DNA of 60,000 nucleotides from Tubiluchus corallicola (GCA_030141605.1 JAQGDQ010000048.1:498001-558000), one strand, 5' to 3'; shown: positions 11,443 to 23,679, counted from the stretch's first letter. Made by a program: numbers and translations. The notes: generated by a model from the sequence alone, not told the origin.

Positions 11443-13095
11443 ATGATTGACACAGAAATCGAACTTTTAAGACACGAACATAATATGATGCGGAAAAAGA
11501 CTTCAGTGCCGCATTCTGCAACTGGGCATCTTCAATCGAGACAATCTTCAGTGGAACCCAGATCAAGTAACTGGCGCACCGTACTCCACCAAGATTTACC
11601 TACTTATGACAGACTGTTTTTACCATCTTCTGCTGGAGTTGCAAAGATGGCACCATTAAATAATGGAAGACGAAGAGCTTCCTCTGATGAGAGATTGTTT
11701 AAACCAACTAATAGAAATGACCAGGCTCCAAGATCTCGAAGTAATTCGTATCTTCGTAATGGGTCACCTTTTACGGAAGCTGGGATATCTCAGCAAAGAC
11801 CATTCGATCGACCTACTCCGAAAACTTACTATGTTTCTCCAACCACGTCACGCCTGGTCCGGCTTTCCCCCAAGCGTCCGAGTATCTATTATGTGCCGGA
11901 TTATCCTAGCCCATCTTCATTGTCATTGCACCGGCCGGAGAACAGATTACACTTTTGCCTTCCAGAGGGTGTACAGCAAACACTGAGTCATTCGAGTCAA
12001 CAGGATTCAGCCACTTTGCAGTCTCTCAGAAGACCGTCTGCTGCATCGACATCTCAGTATTCACCGTCTTCTACACTGTTATCATCAAAACATCTTTCTT
12101 ATGTTCGACAAAATGCAAATTTGCAAGCTAAGCCAAAGCATGACTTTAATTCTTCTTACCTTCCACAAAGACACAGTACCACATCAAATATAACCCACAG
12201 TACCACATCAAATATAACCCTACCTGGACAGATGATGTCTTCTAGAAGTGAACAAAGCAACAGGTTGCATCCTCGAAGTGCCAAAAGTTCACCAAAGACC
12301 TGTGATAAAATCATTGGAGAATCCTCAACATACGGAGTTGATTACTGGAAATCAACTATGAATAAACCTATAAGCAGTAGAGCAGAAATTGTCAAGAGTT
12401 CGTTAGATACAAGTAGTAATATAATGAATAGAACAGAAAGATCATTTAACTATGGAGCTGATCGCCTCAGATCACTGATAGATAAAACTCCAAAGACCAC
12501 GTCTTATCAGAGCATTGGAAATTTGTTAATTAGTGACTTTGATCTTACAAATGAACCTGGAAGAAGAAATAGTGGTATCGTATTTCCGTCCACTAATTTG
12601 ACTACAGGTATGTCATCTCATGGTTTGACTAGTGGTACTCCTTCACAATCAGCTGGTTTTACAGATGTAATGTCATCAATGCCTTCATCCAGGACCGGTG
12701 ATGCATCATTTTTACCATCACATGGTTTGACTAGTGGTGTCTCCTTACCATCACCTAGTTTGACTACTGATGTGTCATTGCTGAAGTTGCCTGGAACGCC
12801 TAGTGATGCATTACCTGTACCATCGCAGCAAATGATTATTGGTGCATCTCCCTCACCAGCTAGTACCAAGGCTGATAAAGGTCATGTCCGGTTTGAAGAT
12901 ATGGTGACTGAAAAAGAGCGAAAACCAAGGATTATGCATAGCTACGATTCTGTTGTTGAGGACTCACTTTCCGGCAGTGATCACAGTTCTGAAAGTGATC
13001 AAAGAAGACAAGGACCTGGATTCCGTCGTCATTTTCCTTCTTGGTTATTCAAAATCGAGGGAAAGAAGGGTTCAAAAGGTCACACAGATTATTAA
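11443..13095 (+). CDS. Terminal coding exon of the giant-exon gene
   Basis: The acceptor CTTTTCAG at 11,435-11,442 precedes an open frame of 550 codons ending in TAA at 13,093-13,095. The frame continues from the 88-base exon at a codon boundary, so the ATG at 11,443 is probably an internal Met. The segment is basic and rich in Ser, Pro and Arg. Its first 20 or so residues (IDTEIELLRHEHNMMRKK) look helical. Many Arg/Lys-Ser sites suggest phosphorylation. Two perfect copies of a 24-base unit (HSTTSNIT twice) lie near 12,171-12,218, and SHGLTSG recurs around 12,613 and 12,718. A VRFED motif is followed by an acidic Ser patch, then a basic C-terminus rich in Lys/Gly. I do not recognise the family. 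It could be a separate gene, but the splice signals and matching phases argue against that. Confidence 0.85.
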   Translation: MIDTEIELLRHEHNMMRKKTSVPHSATGHLQSRQSSVEPRSSNWRTVLHQDLPTYDRLFLPSSAGVAKMAPLNNGRRRASSDERLFKPTNRNDQAPRSRSNSYLRNGSPFTEAGISQQRPFDRPTPKTYYVSPTTSRLVRLSPKRPSIYYVPDYPSPSSLSLHRPENRLHFCLPEGVQQTLSHSSQQDSATLQSLRRPSAASTSQYSPSSTLLSSKHLSYVRQNANLQAKPKHDFNSSYLPQRHSTTSNITHSTTSNITLPGQMMSSRSEQSNRLHPRSAKSSPKTCDKIIGESSTYGVDYWKSTMNKPISSRAEIVKSSLDTSSNIMNRTERSFNYGADRLRSLIDKTPKTTSYQSIGNLLISDFDLTNEPGRRNSGIVFPSTNLTTGMSSHGLTSGTPSQSAGFTDVMSSMPSSRTGDASFLPSHGLTSGVSLPSPSLTTDVSLLKLPGTPSDALPVPSQQMIIGASPSPASTKADKGHVRFEDMVTEKERKPRIMHSYDSVVEDSLSGSDHSSESDQRRQGPGFRRHFPSWLFKIEGKKGSKGHTDY

Positions 13096-13204
13096 GATAT
13101 GTAATTCAGAAAATCATTCTGCTAAAATATTGTGAGAATATAAACATTGCTAATATTTTTACATGTATTTTATCTGTGGATTAAATTTTTATTTTGCTAA
13201 TTGC

Positions 13205-13210
13205 AATAAA
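13205..13210 (+). terminator. Proximal poly(A) signal AATAAA
   Basis: Canonical hexamer 110 bases after the stop codon of the giant-exon gene, followed by T/G-rich sequence (TTTGGTGATTTCTGT). It could give a short 3' UTR. Confidence 0.45.
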
Positions 13211-14522
13211 CAAATTTGGTGATTTCTGTCGAGTTTTAAATACTGCACCGTCCAAATTGTGATCTCCTATGAATCTCGGATGTACTTAGCATTTTTGCTT
13301 TACATGTTTTGTAAATATTTTTGTAAATAGCGAAGATGTTATTGATAGTGAAGCAACTGTCCACAGTGCCTGGGTTTGTCTGTTTTAAATAATGTATTGT
13401 TAATGCAGCAAATTTTGATATTAATTTTGCTGGCTATAAAAACAATTGATGACTGTGTATGTAAAATTTGTTCACATTGTAATTAATTAATTGATTAATC
13501 ATGCACACCAATTTTTCATTGCATACCATTATCAGTTATGTATGCAAAACTATTTATTTTATGTTACCAACTGCAGTTGCTGTTATTACTGATTTTATTT
13601 TGAGTTGTAATGCGCTGTTATTATAAGGATTATAAATACTTAACCTTAAACACGGAATGTATTTTTACACACTAGGTGCCTATCAGTTGGCAAATGTTCT
13701 AATTGTTGTATGGCACACTATTTGTTGGCCAGTCATTTATACCAAAGAATTATCTAAATATTAAAAGTAAGATATATATATACATGCAAGATAGGACATA
13801 TTTTCTGTATTATCATTTGTCATTGAAACAAGGTTTCCTTATGAAATGGTTTCTTTTGTAGGGTCTTTACTGTGTTGATATGTGTGTCTTTATTAATCTC
13901 ATAGTGGCCTTTGGTTCGATATGATAAAATTTTCATCTTGTTGAATCAGCAGTTTTGTTGATGTGGTGCAGTTTAGTGTTTTTGCATTAATGCTTGAATC
14001 ATTCTTTGTGAACTATTCAAATTTTGGTTGTAATGTCTAAGTCAATGTTTCCTTTGGGTTTTGTGTTGTATTTAAATGCATCTTTTTCTTTTTGAATTGA
14101 TGCTATTAAGACATGACATTCTTATTGTAATATTAAATGCCCAGAAATTCTTTACCTTTTTAATTTTACAGAGTATCAATCTTTTTCCTGCAAATTTAAT
14201 CTTATTCCCACAAAGTTCACTTGTCAAATTTTAAATTTACATGCATCCCAAAATTACATACAGTTTCTGCAGTGATGTTGCTTTCCTGGCATATTTTTTA
14301 CATTGCAATCTGCCTTAAAATGTAAGATAGTTAATGCAAATTTTTGTAAGTGAATCAAATTTATCGTATGTAAATTTTACCACTAGTCCAAGTAATATGT
14401 AAACACGAGGTTAGTAGATTTTTAGTAACATTTGTTCACAATTATAATTGCTTAAATTGTTACACCAAAGGCAAAGGTGAACACTTATTAATGTTTGATA
14501 ATTACTTGGTGTTCAGCAAATG

Positions 14523-14528
14523 AATAAA
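14523..14528 (+). terminator. Distal poly(A) signal AATAAA
   Basis: Canonical hexamer followed within 15 bases by GT/T-rich sequence (GTGTTGCTGTTT and CTGTTGTAC), the usual downstream element. It is the best candidate for the main 3' end and would give a 3' UTR of about 1.45 kb. Confidence 0.5.
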
Positions 14529-14847
14529 GCCGTGTTGCTGTTTAATTACTCTGTTGTACTCTTTATTCATTAACCGTGCACTATATATTTTGCTTCATAA
14601 AGCTCTGTATAAAATATTATAAATGATAATTAAAATTATGCTTATTAGTGGATCATCAGTTCGTGCAAGTGGCACAGTTTTTTCTAAAAAAATCTGGAAA
14701 AATGGGATAATAAAACTTGCTGCGAACTGCTAAATACATCACATAAAACAGCAAGTAACTAATGGTTTGAAAAATTACCTTTTTGTAAAATTCCATTTGG
14801 CACACTGAAGTTTTCCATATCTATAGATATTTTCCAACCTAATTGTG

Positions 14848-15320
14848 TATTTTTCTAACCTAAACTAGGAGAAATTGCTCTGTCTGTCTTAGTCTAAAAG
14901 GTAGAATCCTGAAGGCTAAAGTAGTGGTGACTTGCAGTCGTAAAATCTAAATTAATTTTGACAACTAAGTTAATGACTATAAATTTAGTAGAAACCGCAA
15001 ACTCTTTTGCACAGCTTATTTTGAAGATTTTTATGCTGAAAATATTTCACATTGATTATTAAATTTATTGAAGATTTCACTAAGTTGTGTAACATATTTT
15101 TCTAACCTAAACTGGGAGAAATTGAACTGCTGTGTCTATTTTAGTCTAAAAATAGGATCCTGAAGGCTAACGTATTGATGACTTGCAGTCGTAAAATCTA
15201 AATTAATTTTGACAACTAAGTTAAGACTACAAGTGTAGTAGGAACCGTAAACTCTCTTGCACAGCTGTTTTTTATGCTGAAAATATTTCGCATTAATAGT
15301 TAAATTTATTAAAGATTTGG
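14848..15320. repeat. Two-copy 247-base tandem duplication
   Basis: Copy 1 (about 14,848-15,077) and copy 2 (about 15,095-15,320) share TCTAACCTAAACT, then GTCTAAAA, GATCCTGAAGGCTAA-like text, TGACTTGCAGTCGTAAAATC and TATGCTGAAAATATTTC in the same order. The TCTAACC anchors are at 14,854 and 15,101. Copies differ by scattered substitutions and small indels. It contains no coding sequence and sits between the gene's 3' end and the tRNA gene. Confidence 0.85.
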
Positions 15321-15373
15321 AAATGGTAGTAATGTAATTCCAATAAGTGAGAAAAACAGGTTATTCACCTGGC

Positions 15374-15377
15374 AAAA
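15374..15377 (-). terminator. RNA polymerase III terminator (TTTT) of tRNA-Ser
   Basis: A run of four T on the minus strand starts about eight bases after the tRNA 3' end. This is the minimal Pol III stop signal. Confidence 0.65.
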
Positions 15378-15384
15378 TGTAATT

Positions 15385-15466
15385 CGACGAGGATGGGATT
15401 CGAACCCACGCGGGCAGAGCCCAATGGATTAGCAGTCCATCGCCTTAACCACTCGGCCACCTCGTC
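15385..15466 (-). tRNA. tRNA-Ser (anticodon GCT), decodes AGC/AGU
   Basis: The minus strand folds into a complete class II tRNA of 82 bases. The acceptor stem GACGAGG pairs with CCTCGTC, with discriminator base G. The D-arm has GCCGAGTGGTTAAGGC. The anticodon arm has stems ATGGA/TCCAT around loop CTGCTAA with anticodon GCT. The long variable arm is GGGC-TCT-GCCC, and the T arm is TGGGTTCGAATCCCA. The B box GGTTCGAATCC is perfect. The intact stems suggest a functional gene rather than a SINE-derived copy. No intron interrupts the anticodon loop. Confidence 0.97.
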
Positions 15467-18169
15467 ACACAGTACAGTTGTGTCGTAAAGAGTCTTTATG
15501 TAAATGCTGTTTATTTGTCTGCAAACGTATAAAGTGTAGTAGGTTTTATATTGCACAAAGAATTTTTATTACAGCCTGACGCAATTATTGAATATAAGGC
15601 GTTGTGTGTCCTTCAAATTGTGTGTGCAAATCAACACAAATCGCTCATGAATGTTTCCAACGTGGAAATCTGTAGAACAGTCAATAATCATTAGACCGTG
15701 AACACAATCTGTCAGCTAACGGTAGATGGCACCACAAACGTATAATACTCAAATTTGACTGGCAGATATTGCTCTGTTTCAAGCACGCGCTCCTCCGTAA
15801 ATATATACTCTAATTTTCATCCCAATCTCATAGTAGTAATTCTTCATAAGCTTTGCAAAATTTGTCCATTTTGAGTTATTGTGTAATTAACGCATTTCAT
15901 CCAATGCTCTGCACTCCTACTAAATATTATAAAATACAAAAAAAGAAAAAAGTTATAAAGCATTTTTCAAATGTGCACCTATAAAGCATTTTTCTATTGT
16001 GATGGCAACTGATTACAACAATAAAGCGATCGCGACGTGCAAAAAGTAACGATAACTTCAATAAGCCATTCCTACAAACACATGTAAATGAAAACATTGC
16101 GCAAAAAAGCCAGTTGCATGATGGTTCTACAAAACCGTGTAATTAGTTTTGAAAACTGAAGCCTTTTTTACCATAGCCTTTTTACGTCGTTGATACATGT
16201 ATGAAGCAGCTGCTGTTATTAAATTAAGCTTACACATTTTATTAATTAGAAATTTTCAAAAAAAAGCCTTGCCCTAAAATATTACTCCCTAACATTTGAC
16301 AACACCTACTTTATAAATAATTATTCGTAATAACATCATAGTAAAAATAAAATTCCTAATACAGATCTGTCAAAAAATAATAAAAACCATGTAAGGCTGA
16401 CAAAGTAAAGTTGTGTAATAATTGAGGAGACATTCAGCCGGAAACCCATGTTTACCTTAACATCAGTGTTAAATGCATTATGCAATAAGGTGATATTTAA
16501 AAACTAATTAGGACCTAATATCCCACTAATGAGCTTAGGTTAGTGAGGACAAAAACCACACAGCACCTACGTCCACATAGGACACACACTATGTATTAAC
16601 ATTAACAGCAATCAGAGACTTTCTTTGGTTAATACAGCGTAAGCATTTATTTACTAATTTATTTAAAAAGATTTTACATGATCTTCTCAAAAGCAGTTGA
16701 AGTGTAGTTGGCAGGTTCTCGTACACCTACTAAACCCTCGATATATAGGTAGGTCCATATTCCTTGTTATTCCGCTAAATTTTTGTCTTCTGAACTTGTT
16801 CGTTTAAAAAATTTGCAAGAAATGTTTTCTGCTGTAGGACAAAAATTGGAGGTACCAGGTCACGTGCAGGCCATAGAAGCATATAGAACTCGAAAATTGT
16901 GACAAAAATGGCATCTTAAAGTATCTGTTGGTATGAATTATGCTTTCCATTGTTGTTCTTTTTTCTTAATACATACACTATGAACAGACGTAATAATTAA
17001 CTTGTAAATAATTAATTAAGGATGCATTAGGGTCTAAAGACTCATACGAATATTACCCACTTCAACGGCAGTACAGTCACCAAATATGCACTGTGACTAT
17101 TATGTGCGTTGTGCACTTCACATATTCCAATGTTTCGTATTAGACCTACTAATAAGGTTCTTTTTATTTTTGTTCCTTTTGTTTTTTGTTATACATATTG
17201 ACTTCTATAGATCTCTTAATTCTATAACCCCCGTTCTTATCTTCTTTTTTGCACTTCTGAATATTCTCTTTTTTGCAGTCGTTACTACTCTTGGGAGTCC
17301 CAACTGGTGGAGGTGCAAAAATTTTTCAGACTTTCCAATTTAGTACTGTTTTCCGTGCGTTTATTTGATTACCTTATTTGCTGTGTTCAATATTACCGTC
17401 GGCAGTAGACAGCATCTACTTACCAGACAAATTAGGCACTATCTTCTTCAAATTAATTATAATTATAATTATAATTATACTTGTCCTTTATTTTATTTAA
17501 GATTCTTTCTGAAGATTCTGCATTTCTCAAAAGCACGACAGTTAAAATTAAATGAATTGATACTGCTGAATGGAAAAATTTATTTTTTAAAATGCGTATT
17601 AAACTAAAAATACTGTTACCAAGTGTATCACTGACAAATTACTGTAAAGGGTAGAAAAAAATCAGTCCTTTAAAACGCGGCAAAAAGAGCAACACAGTTT
17701 CGTGCTATATTCGTGCGATGTAAAGAACTTAGCGATACACCTTACTGAAAGTCTAATAAAGTCCGTTTTTAACTGAAACGAATGAAAACACCACATATTT
17801 CAACCTCATCATTAGTTAACCTCATCAAACCCATGTAATTAAAATTGCCCTATTACGGTTTAGCTAACAGCGGCAAATAAATAAATTCTAAATTATGTTT
17901 ACGCATTACTTTAGTTTACCTTGCCTGTAAAAGTATTGATGACTCTGTTTATATTTAGCTCTAACCGAGTTTACATAAGATAGAAATACTATTTAATTAG
18001 AGGCTTGTTACCTATTTTATAAACGTGTAACCTGAACAAAAAAAACGATATACTATTTTAAGAAATTATGTAGTATTTCCGAATAAAGATCAGCTCCAGT
18101 TTACTGTAGTTAGAACATCACGAATTCTCAATTATGAAGACTGAATTAAAGTTAAATGATTGGCAGAAA
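15467..18169. other. Non-coding AT-rich stretch
   Basis: I see no gene, tRNA or long repeat here. The short ORFs (for example 17,086-17,343, hydrophobic and Phe-rich) have no splice support or family resemblance. A small (AATTAT)n tract lies at about 17,451-17,480. Confidence 0.6.
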
Positions 18170-18543
18170 GTTTAATTATTGGTCTGAGCATGCGCAAAGC
18201 ATCGCAAAGCATGAGCAGCCTGCTGTGTTGCATTCTGTCAACCGTAACATTTTGCACCAGAATCATCTTTCAAAAATCTCGTGAAGTTTTCTTTACCAAG
18301 TCAAGTCAAGGTAAAGTCAACAAAAGACTAAAAATAGCTTTCCCATATTATTATTGTTGCAAGTATGGTTCTTTCACGAGTGAAAGCCAAAATTATGCAA
18401 AGTTTTGCAGCCTCGGGCTGATGTCTGCGCAAACTACTGCACATTGCTCATAGCCAATATTCCGTAACTGACGAAGTCAAACGTCGGCGGGTAAATCCGG
18501 ATTTTCGGAACGTAGTGCTGAGTTGTTGTGAAACGAGATACAT
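18170..18543 (+). promoter_or_regulatory. Candidate promoter and non-coding first exon
   Basis: This segment has more CpG than its surroundings. It contains GCATGCGCA (18,188-18,196), which matches the core of an NRF1-type site, and a CCAAT box at 18,454-18,458. Several CpG-bearing words (ACGTCGGCGGG, ATCCGGATTTTCGG) lie just downstream. A good donor, CAT|GTAAGTT, follows at 18,544. This arrangement fits a promoter plus short 5' UTR exon, perhaps for the LRR gene whose next possible exon begins at 23,449. An open frame (18,160-18,453) overlaps it but has no recognised product. No TSS evidence is available. Confidence 0.3.
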
Positions 18544-21140
18544 GTAAGTTAAAATACTAAAAGCATGAGAATGTGTGTAGTGTCTCAGTTTGTAGTGAAT
18601 GGCTGTACAGCCATTTTTTGCTTTACGAGGGAGTGATTTTTCATCATTAATAGCTGCTTGATTTGCTGCTTGTCAGTTGTTATATGGAGAGCAACGCCTA
18701 TGTATGTGTACATTTAATTATACGTTTTTACATTTATTCATCTAGACGTTCAAAATAAGTGAGGTAATACGCCACCTTTTTCATGTATCTTAAACGCTAA
18801 ACCAGAACTATAGATATGGAATTTTGTGAACTTAACTTCAATTTTTGACCATGTTTACACAATGTTGTTTCAAACTGTGCGCAATGCTCCACAAGTGTCT
18901 CATTTAAATGGGCATCCGAAGTAATTCCTAACGTTTTTCGACGATAGGTGTCTTCGCATTATGCGTTATGCATAGTATCCTATTTACCAGGCTTGCTAAT
19001 AGATCTTGTGTTACCATCTAGTGAATTATTACTGAACTATTTTACTTTTGTTATTCACTTAACCACCGACTTTAGTAGATGTACTAAAACATGAACTAAT
19101 ATTTTTTCTGGTTTGGTTGGTTCCCTTGTCCTAATTAAGTCTCGGTAAGCATGGCATAACAGTTAAGGGCGTGTCACTTACAATTTTCTGTCTAAAGAAA
19201 TTTAACTTTATGATGCATGATTATTATTATAGTAATTATTATTGCCTTTAGGTTTTCTGACCTAGAAACCTTTAACATTTTTCGTAATCCAATTCATATG
19301 TAACTGCAGTGGATGTTTACGCCTACATTAAAGCATCTGCATGAGCTAAAATATTGTTCCGTTGTTTTTGTTCTTTTGCCTGCGCATTATGATTATGCGT
19401 GTATTCTAACTAAAGCGAGACAAAATAAACACCGCTTGTAGACTTGTGCTTTTACGATGGAACGCGTATTACACCCAATGCTCTGGTCGTGTTGATTTAG
19501 CATTACTTTCGGGGAAGTGTGACATTCGGTAACCTACTTTTGTCGGGAATTTTTGGAACCGAAATGTGAGTTTTACTGTATTTCACATGTTACGTGTCAG
19601 GTCTCGCAAGCCCCAAGTTAAAAAATTTGAATTAATCTTACTTATTAAAAGTGCATCAATCTAAATATTAATGTACTTCCTTTTCTTATTAGTGAATGGA
19701 ATCAGATTCCTATGCGCTTTGGAGTCTAGAAAAGTTATGTATACATGTAATACCAACTAATGCGCCTAAACGCAATTGCTTCGTCACAACTTACAAAATG
19801 TACCTATTCCAAGTTTTTTTATTATAAATAGAGCTTGAGAATGTTGACTGTGCGCAGTGTTAATTTAGCAGTTTCAATTGTTAAGTTTGTTACCAACTTT
19901 ATAAGCAATTTGTTAAAGGCAAAGCAGCTGATCATAATTTTTGTTTTTTGTAAATGAACAGCGATATCTGCTTCAAATAAGCTACGTCAGTGCAAGTAGA
20001 ATATAAGAAAAACGAAGCGAAAAATCAAGATGAATGACCTTAATTAGTATAGTGAAATAAAATTAGCATCCTATCGTCTTTTGCGACGTACATATATTTA
20101 AAGTTAAAGCGTAAGACGCTAGAGAGCTTGTTAGAGCTTGTTAGAGAGCTTGCATTTACATAGTTATAATTATCTAATTTCACCTACTACAGAGCAGAAT
20201 TTTTGTAGAATTGCAGAACTAAATCACGTTTCTTGCTCGGAGCGGCAGGCAAAAGTATGTAAATTTTTCCGATTTTATAATTTCTTTATCGGATTTTACT
20301 AATTAATTCAACTGCATTTTAATATTAATGAAAACAATAATCAGATTATGTAGCTTGCATTGTCGACATTAACTTACAAATTCTAGTGCTGCTCAAAAGT
20401 GGTTTTGCCAGAAATAAATAAAAAAGACAAAAAAAAGAACCGTAAATATTCACTGATTACGATTTTTGGCGCACAGAAGTTTTTCCATTTCAATAAAAAA
20501 TGGTTCACTGACCAATAATATCAAAATTGTAAAATAGAATGCCAATAATATTAGGCAATAAATTCTGAATAGTAAGCATAAAATTTGGAAATTATTCACA
20601 CAGTAGAGGTTCATGCCAAGCAGCTACAGGAAAAATTACGTTAATTACGTTTGTGATAGTGGTAGCGGTGATGCGATTTCTGTGTGTGAGAATGAGTATG
20701 ATTGCGTTAACAATTTTTAGGTTACTTGCTTACGAATAACTCTATAAAGTCGTTCATTTCGCGGTGAAGAGAGTCTTGTTCACGTAATACAAAACTTTGC
20801 CATTTACTGATTGTGAGGTAAGTAATGCGTACTAAATTTTCACAAAAATTCGGATCTGTGGCAACTGAAAACGAGTATCTATATAAAATGTTAACAACAA
20901 GCTTACTTCAGGAGCAGTAAGCAAAGGCTATGCAGAATGTTAATATTGTTAGTGATTAAGGTTAAGTATTGTTAGGAAAAATTATTTGAGCATGCAGATG
21001 ATGTGTACAATGGCACAATGTTGCGTTCTAGTTACACATAGATGATTTTAATAATTTAATCATGAATTTCACAGGGCAAAGCTAAATAGGCAACCATTAA
21101 AAGGAGAGGAGTGAAAGAAGAAAACTGAAATAAAATAATA
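18544..21140. other. Non-coding AT-rich stretch
   Basis: No gene is recognised. A strong donor-like site, GAG|GTAAGTAATG, lies at 20,818 and could end an alternative non-coding exon. A short tandem of AGAGCTTGTT words occurs near 20,120-20,155. Confidence 0.5.
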
Positions 21141-21141
21141 T

Positions 21142-21207
<66 letters not shown>

Positions 21208-21211
21208 GAGG

Positions 21212-21250
<39 letters not shown>

Positions 21251-21279
21251 GAGGGAGAGAAAGAGAGAGAGAGAGAGAT
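21141..21279. repeat. (GA)n microsatellite with higher-order unit
   Basis: GA dinucleotides are interrupted by GAGATAGAGA and by two copies of GAAGGGAGGGAGAGAAAGAG, spaced by runs of GA. This indicates duplication of an interrupted unit. The minus-strand Leu/Ser ORF over it is an artefact of the repeat. Confidence 0.95.
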
Positions 21280-23448
21280 TCTAGTGAAATAACGCAAATT
21301 AACGCAAATCATAATGTAAAAATGGATTCCAGTGACAGGGTTAACACTCTAAATGATATATCCTGACATTTGGCCAGAAAAAATTAAATGTGAGTCACCC
21401 ATTCCGACAGCCGAAAAAATGGCGATAGCAGAGATATCAAGATTCAAATAGATTCAAATAGATACATTTGAATTCAAATTCTCTTGGTACTGGTGAGATG
21501 GCGGTCACAAATTTGTAATGGCAGCAAAGGTGGTGAAGATATAGGGCAGTTGTGCTTAATGGAAAGTAGTGGGGTGGTGATGGCAGATATGCTTGTTTAT
21601 AAGGACCATGATATTGATGAGAATGGCGATGATGGTAATGATAACTACAAAAAACACGATGCCAATTACGTTACTGTTACTAATCTCGGTGTCTTGATTA
21701 TTATTTTGGAGCGGAAACTCAGTTTGTGGTCTAAAGCTGGGGAATGCTTGAACGGTAGTCTAAAAGCTTCGTCATCACAAATGAGATATGTAAAGCTTTT
21801 TAAGCTATTCTATTGCAGGATATTTATTAGTCAGCAAATTCCTCTAGAGACATTTAAAACCTAAAACCTATAATGGACGGACCTATTAGAAGAAGCATGA
21901 AAGCCTATCACTTACATCATTCATAATTATTTTGTAGTGCGAATAAAAATTGCAAATATGTGAGTCAGTATCACTCTAAATAAAAGCAAATTTATGAAAT
22001 AAACAAATTTCTATTGCAATTCTCTGTATAGCGGCGGCTAAGCTTGTTTTAGTAAAATAATTTTACTTATTTGCTTATCGACAAATCTTAAGCTTCCTTT
22101 TCTTGCTATATAATCTTCCGCATACGTCCTTCAAAAGTCTTACCGAGCGTCAGTGTGAAATTTCCCCAGTTTTTGCCAGAAATATGACGCGTTTGCTCAA
22201 ATTTTGTATTGAAATCCTAAAATGCCTTCAACTTTTCTTTCAATTGTTAGCGTCATCAGCTAGCGTTTTAGATGACAACGAATTATCGCGGAATCATGAC
22301 AGATCCTGTACAAAACTTCTGCTGCATGGCTTTGCTGTGTGCAGCGCTGACGCTTATCATTGATAGCCTGAAACGTCCAACTTGATAAAAGATGGACGGG
22401 GAACTACAGAATACTGTAGTTAAAAACGATATTGTTATTTTATGCGAATAGCTTCAACAAGGTCATAGATTTCTTAAAGTAACAGACTCAGAAGAAAAAA
22501 GGAATGCAAAAATACAAACCCTGAAAAAAATGGATAGCTGTAATCAAAGAGGAACAATTTTGTGATAGAAAACACTACAGATAAAAGGTTAATTATTGAC
22601 TCTCAACTCCTGTCTTCAACCCACCTGTATTTGTTTGTTTGTTATGTCTCCCTGCGAATACGACACCCACGCGCAGCATAAGAAAGGTTAGTTACATGTT
22701 CAAAGGAGAGATTTACTTATGATTACGGAATGTTATATATCGCGAGCCACTTCTCCAGGGACGCACTGTATTTTTACCATGCCTAATTGATCTCGACACA
22801 CAACTGCAAAAACGACTTAGAAATTCTTGAAATTTTTATTCCAGTTATAAGGTTGTTTCATGAGAATCTCAATTAGTTATTTTTCAGAGGACATAACAAT
22901 AAAGCAATAAAATGAAAGACTTCATTATCCGTTTGTTATAAATTCACAATGTCTTGTTTGGTTTGCCTTACACATTTAATTTAGTTTATGCTGACTTCTA
23001 AGTATTTTAGGTTCGTAAGAGCACGTGAATTGAGCCTTCGGCAATAATGCAGATAAGTTAAAAACTAAACTAAAATGATCAGGAACCTCGAAAACTATTA
23101 GAATGAGCAGTGATCAAAAACAGGAACTTTTTCACTACACCCTCTCTCTGTTACTGTTTCACTTGATATCGTGGGTGGGTGAGCCAACGAGCGGGAATTA
23201 CTTAGTAAATGAATGTACCAAACGGACCGAACTAGACCTACGGAGACCTACTTGTACATCAACATTACATAGATTATCGACCGAATTTACCCACCCAACT
23301 TACTTTTATCTCTAACCGCCACCAATACTACTTTCTTTTCACTTGGTTCACTTATTCTGTGCAATGGATGGTGTCTGGCCATCAGACCGAACGTAATAAC
23401 AATTGTCTGTCTTACGAGGACTATAATTTCTTTTTTCTGTTTTTACAG
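21280..23448. other. Non-coding stretch upstream of the LRR gene
   Basis: Short ORFs at 21,484-21,864 (partly GAT-rich), 22,103-22,363 and 23,103-23,315 lack splice signals, codon regularity or recognisable motifs. I see no other structure. Confidence 0.5.
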
Positions 23449-23679
23449 AACAGGACCCTGAAGCGACGAAGAGCTCTGGAAACCGGTCCGAGATACAAGA
23501 GGATGTAAATTATTTACAGCAACATTTATTCGTTCTCAGTCTGATTGTTTGTTATGCCTGCCCTCTACTATAAGGTCGTGACCTGGGAACATAAAAAAAC
23601 TTCTTTGCTAGCAAGAAAACGAAAACTTCCTACTGGTGATGACAATAAGTGAAACTATGTCACAGCGCTCATATTTAAC
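23449..23679 (+). promoter_or_regulatory. Candidate 5' UTR of the LRR gene, with three upstream ORFs
   Basis: A strong acceptor (TTCTTTTTTCTGTTTTTACAG) ends at 23,448, suggesting that a spliced leader exon begins here and runs into the coding exon. It contains an ATG-TAA start-stop pair at 23,503-23,508, a 32-codon uORF at 23,554-23,652, and a 14-codon uORF at 23,639-23,683. The stop of the last overlaps the main start as ATGA. If transcribed, these should strongly limit or shape main-ORF translation. The upstream exon is not proven. Confidence 0.4.

Larger units (their letters stand above)
13096..14550 (+). other. 3' untranslated region of the giant-exon gene
   Basis: AT-rich, non-coding sequence after the stop at 13,095. 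It contains no ORF of note. A proximal AATAAA is at 13,205 and a distal AATAAA at 14,523, followed by GT-rich sequence. The length is inferred from the distal signal; the transcript might end at the proximal one. Confidence 0.55.

Noticed and set aside
15365-15556. Minus-strand ORF over the tRNA
   Set aside because: It covers an intact tRNA-Ser; the frame is incidental.
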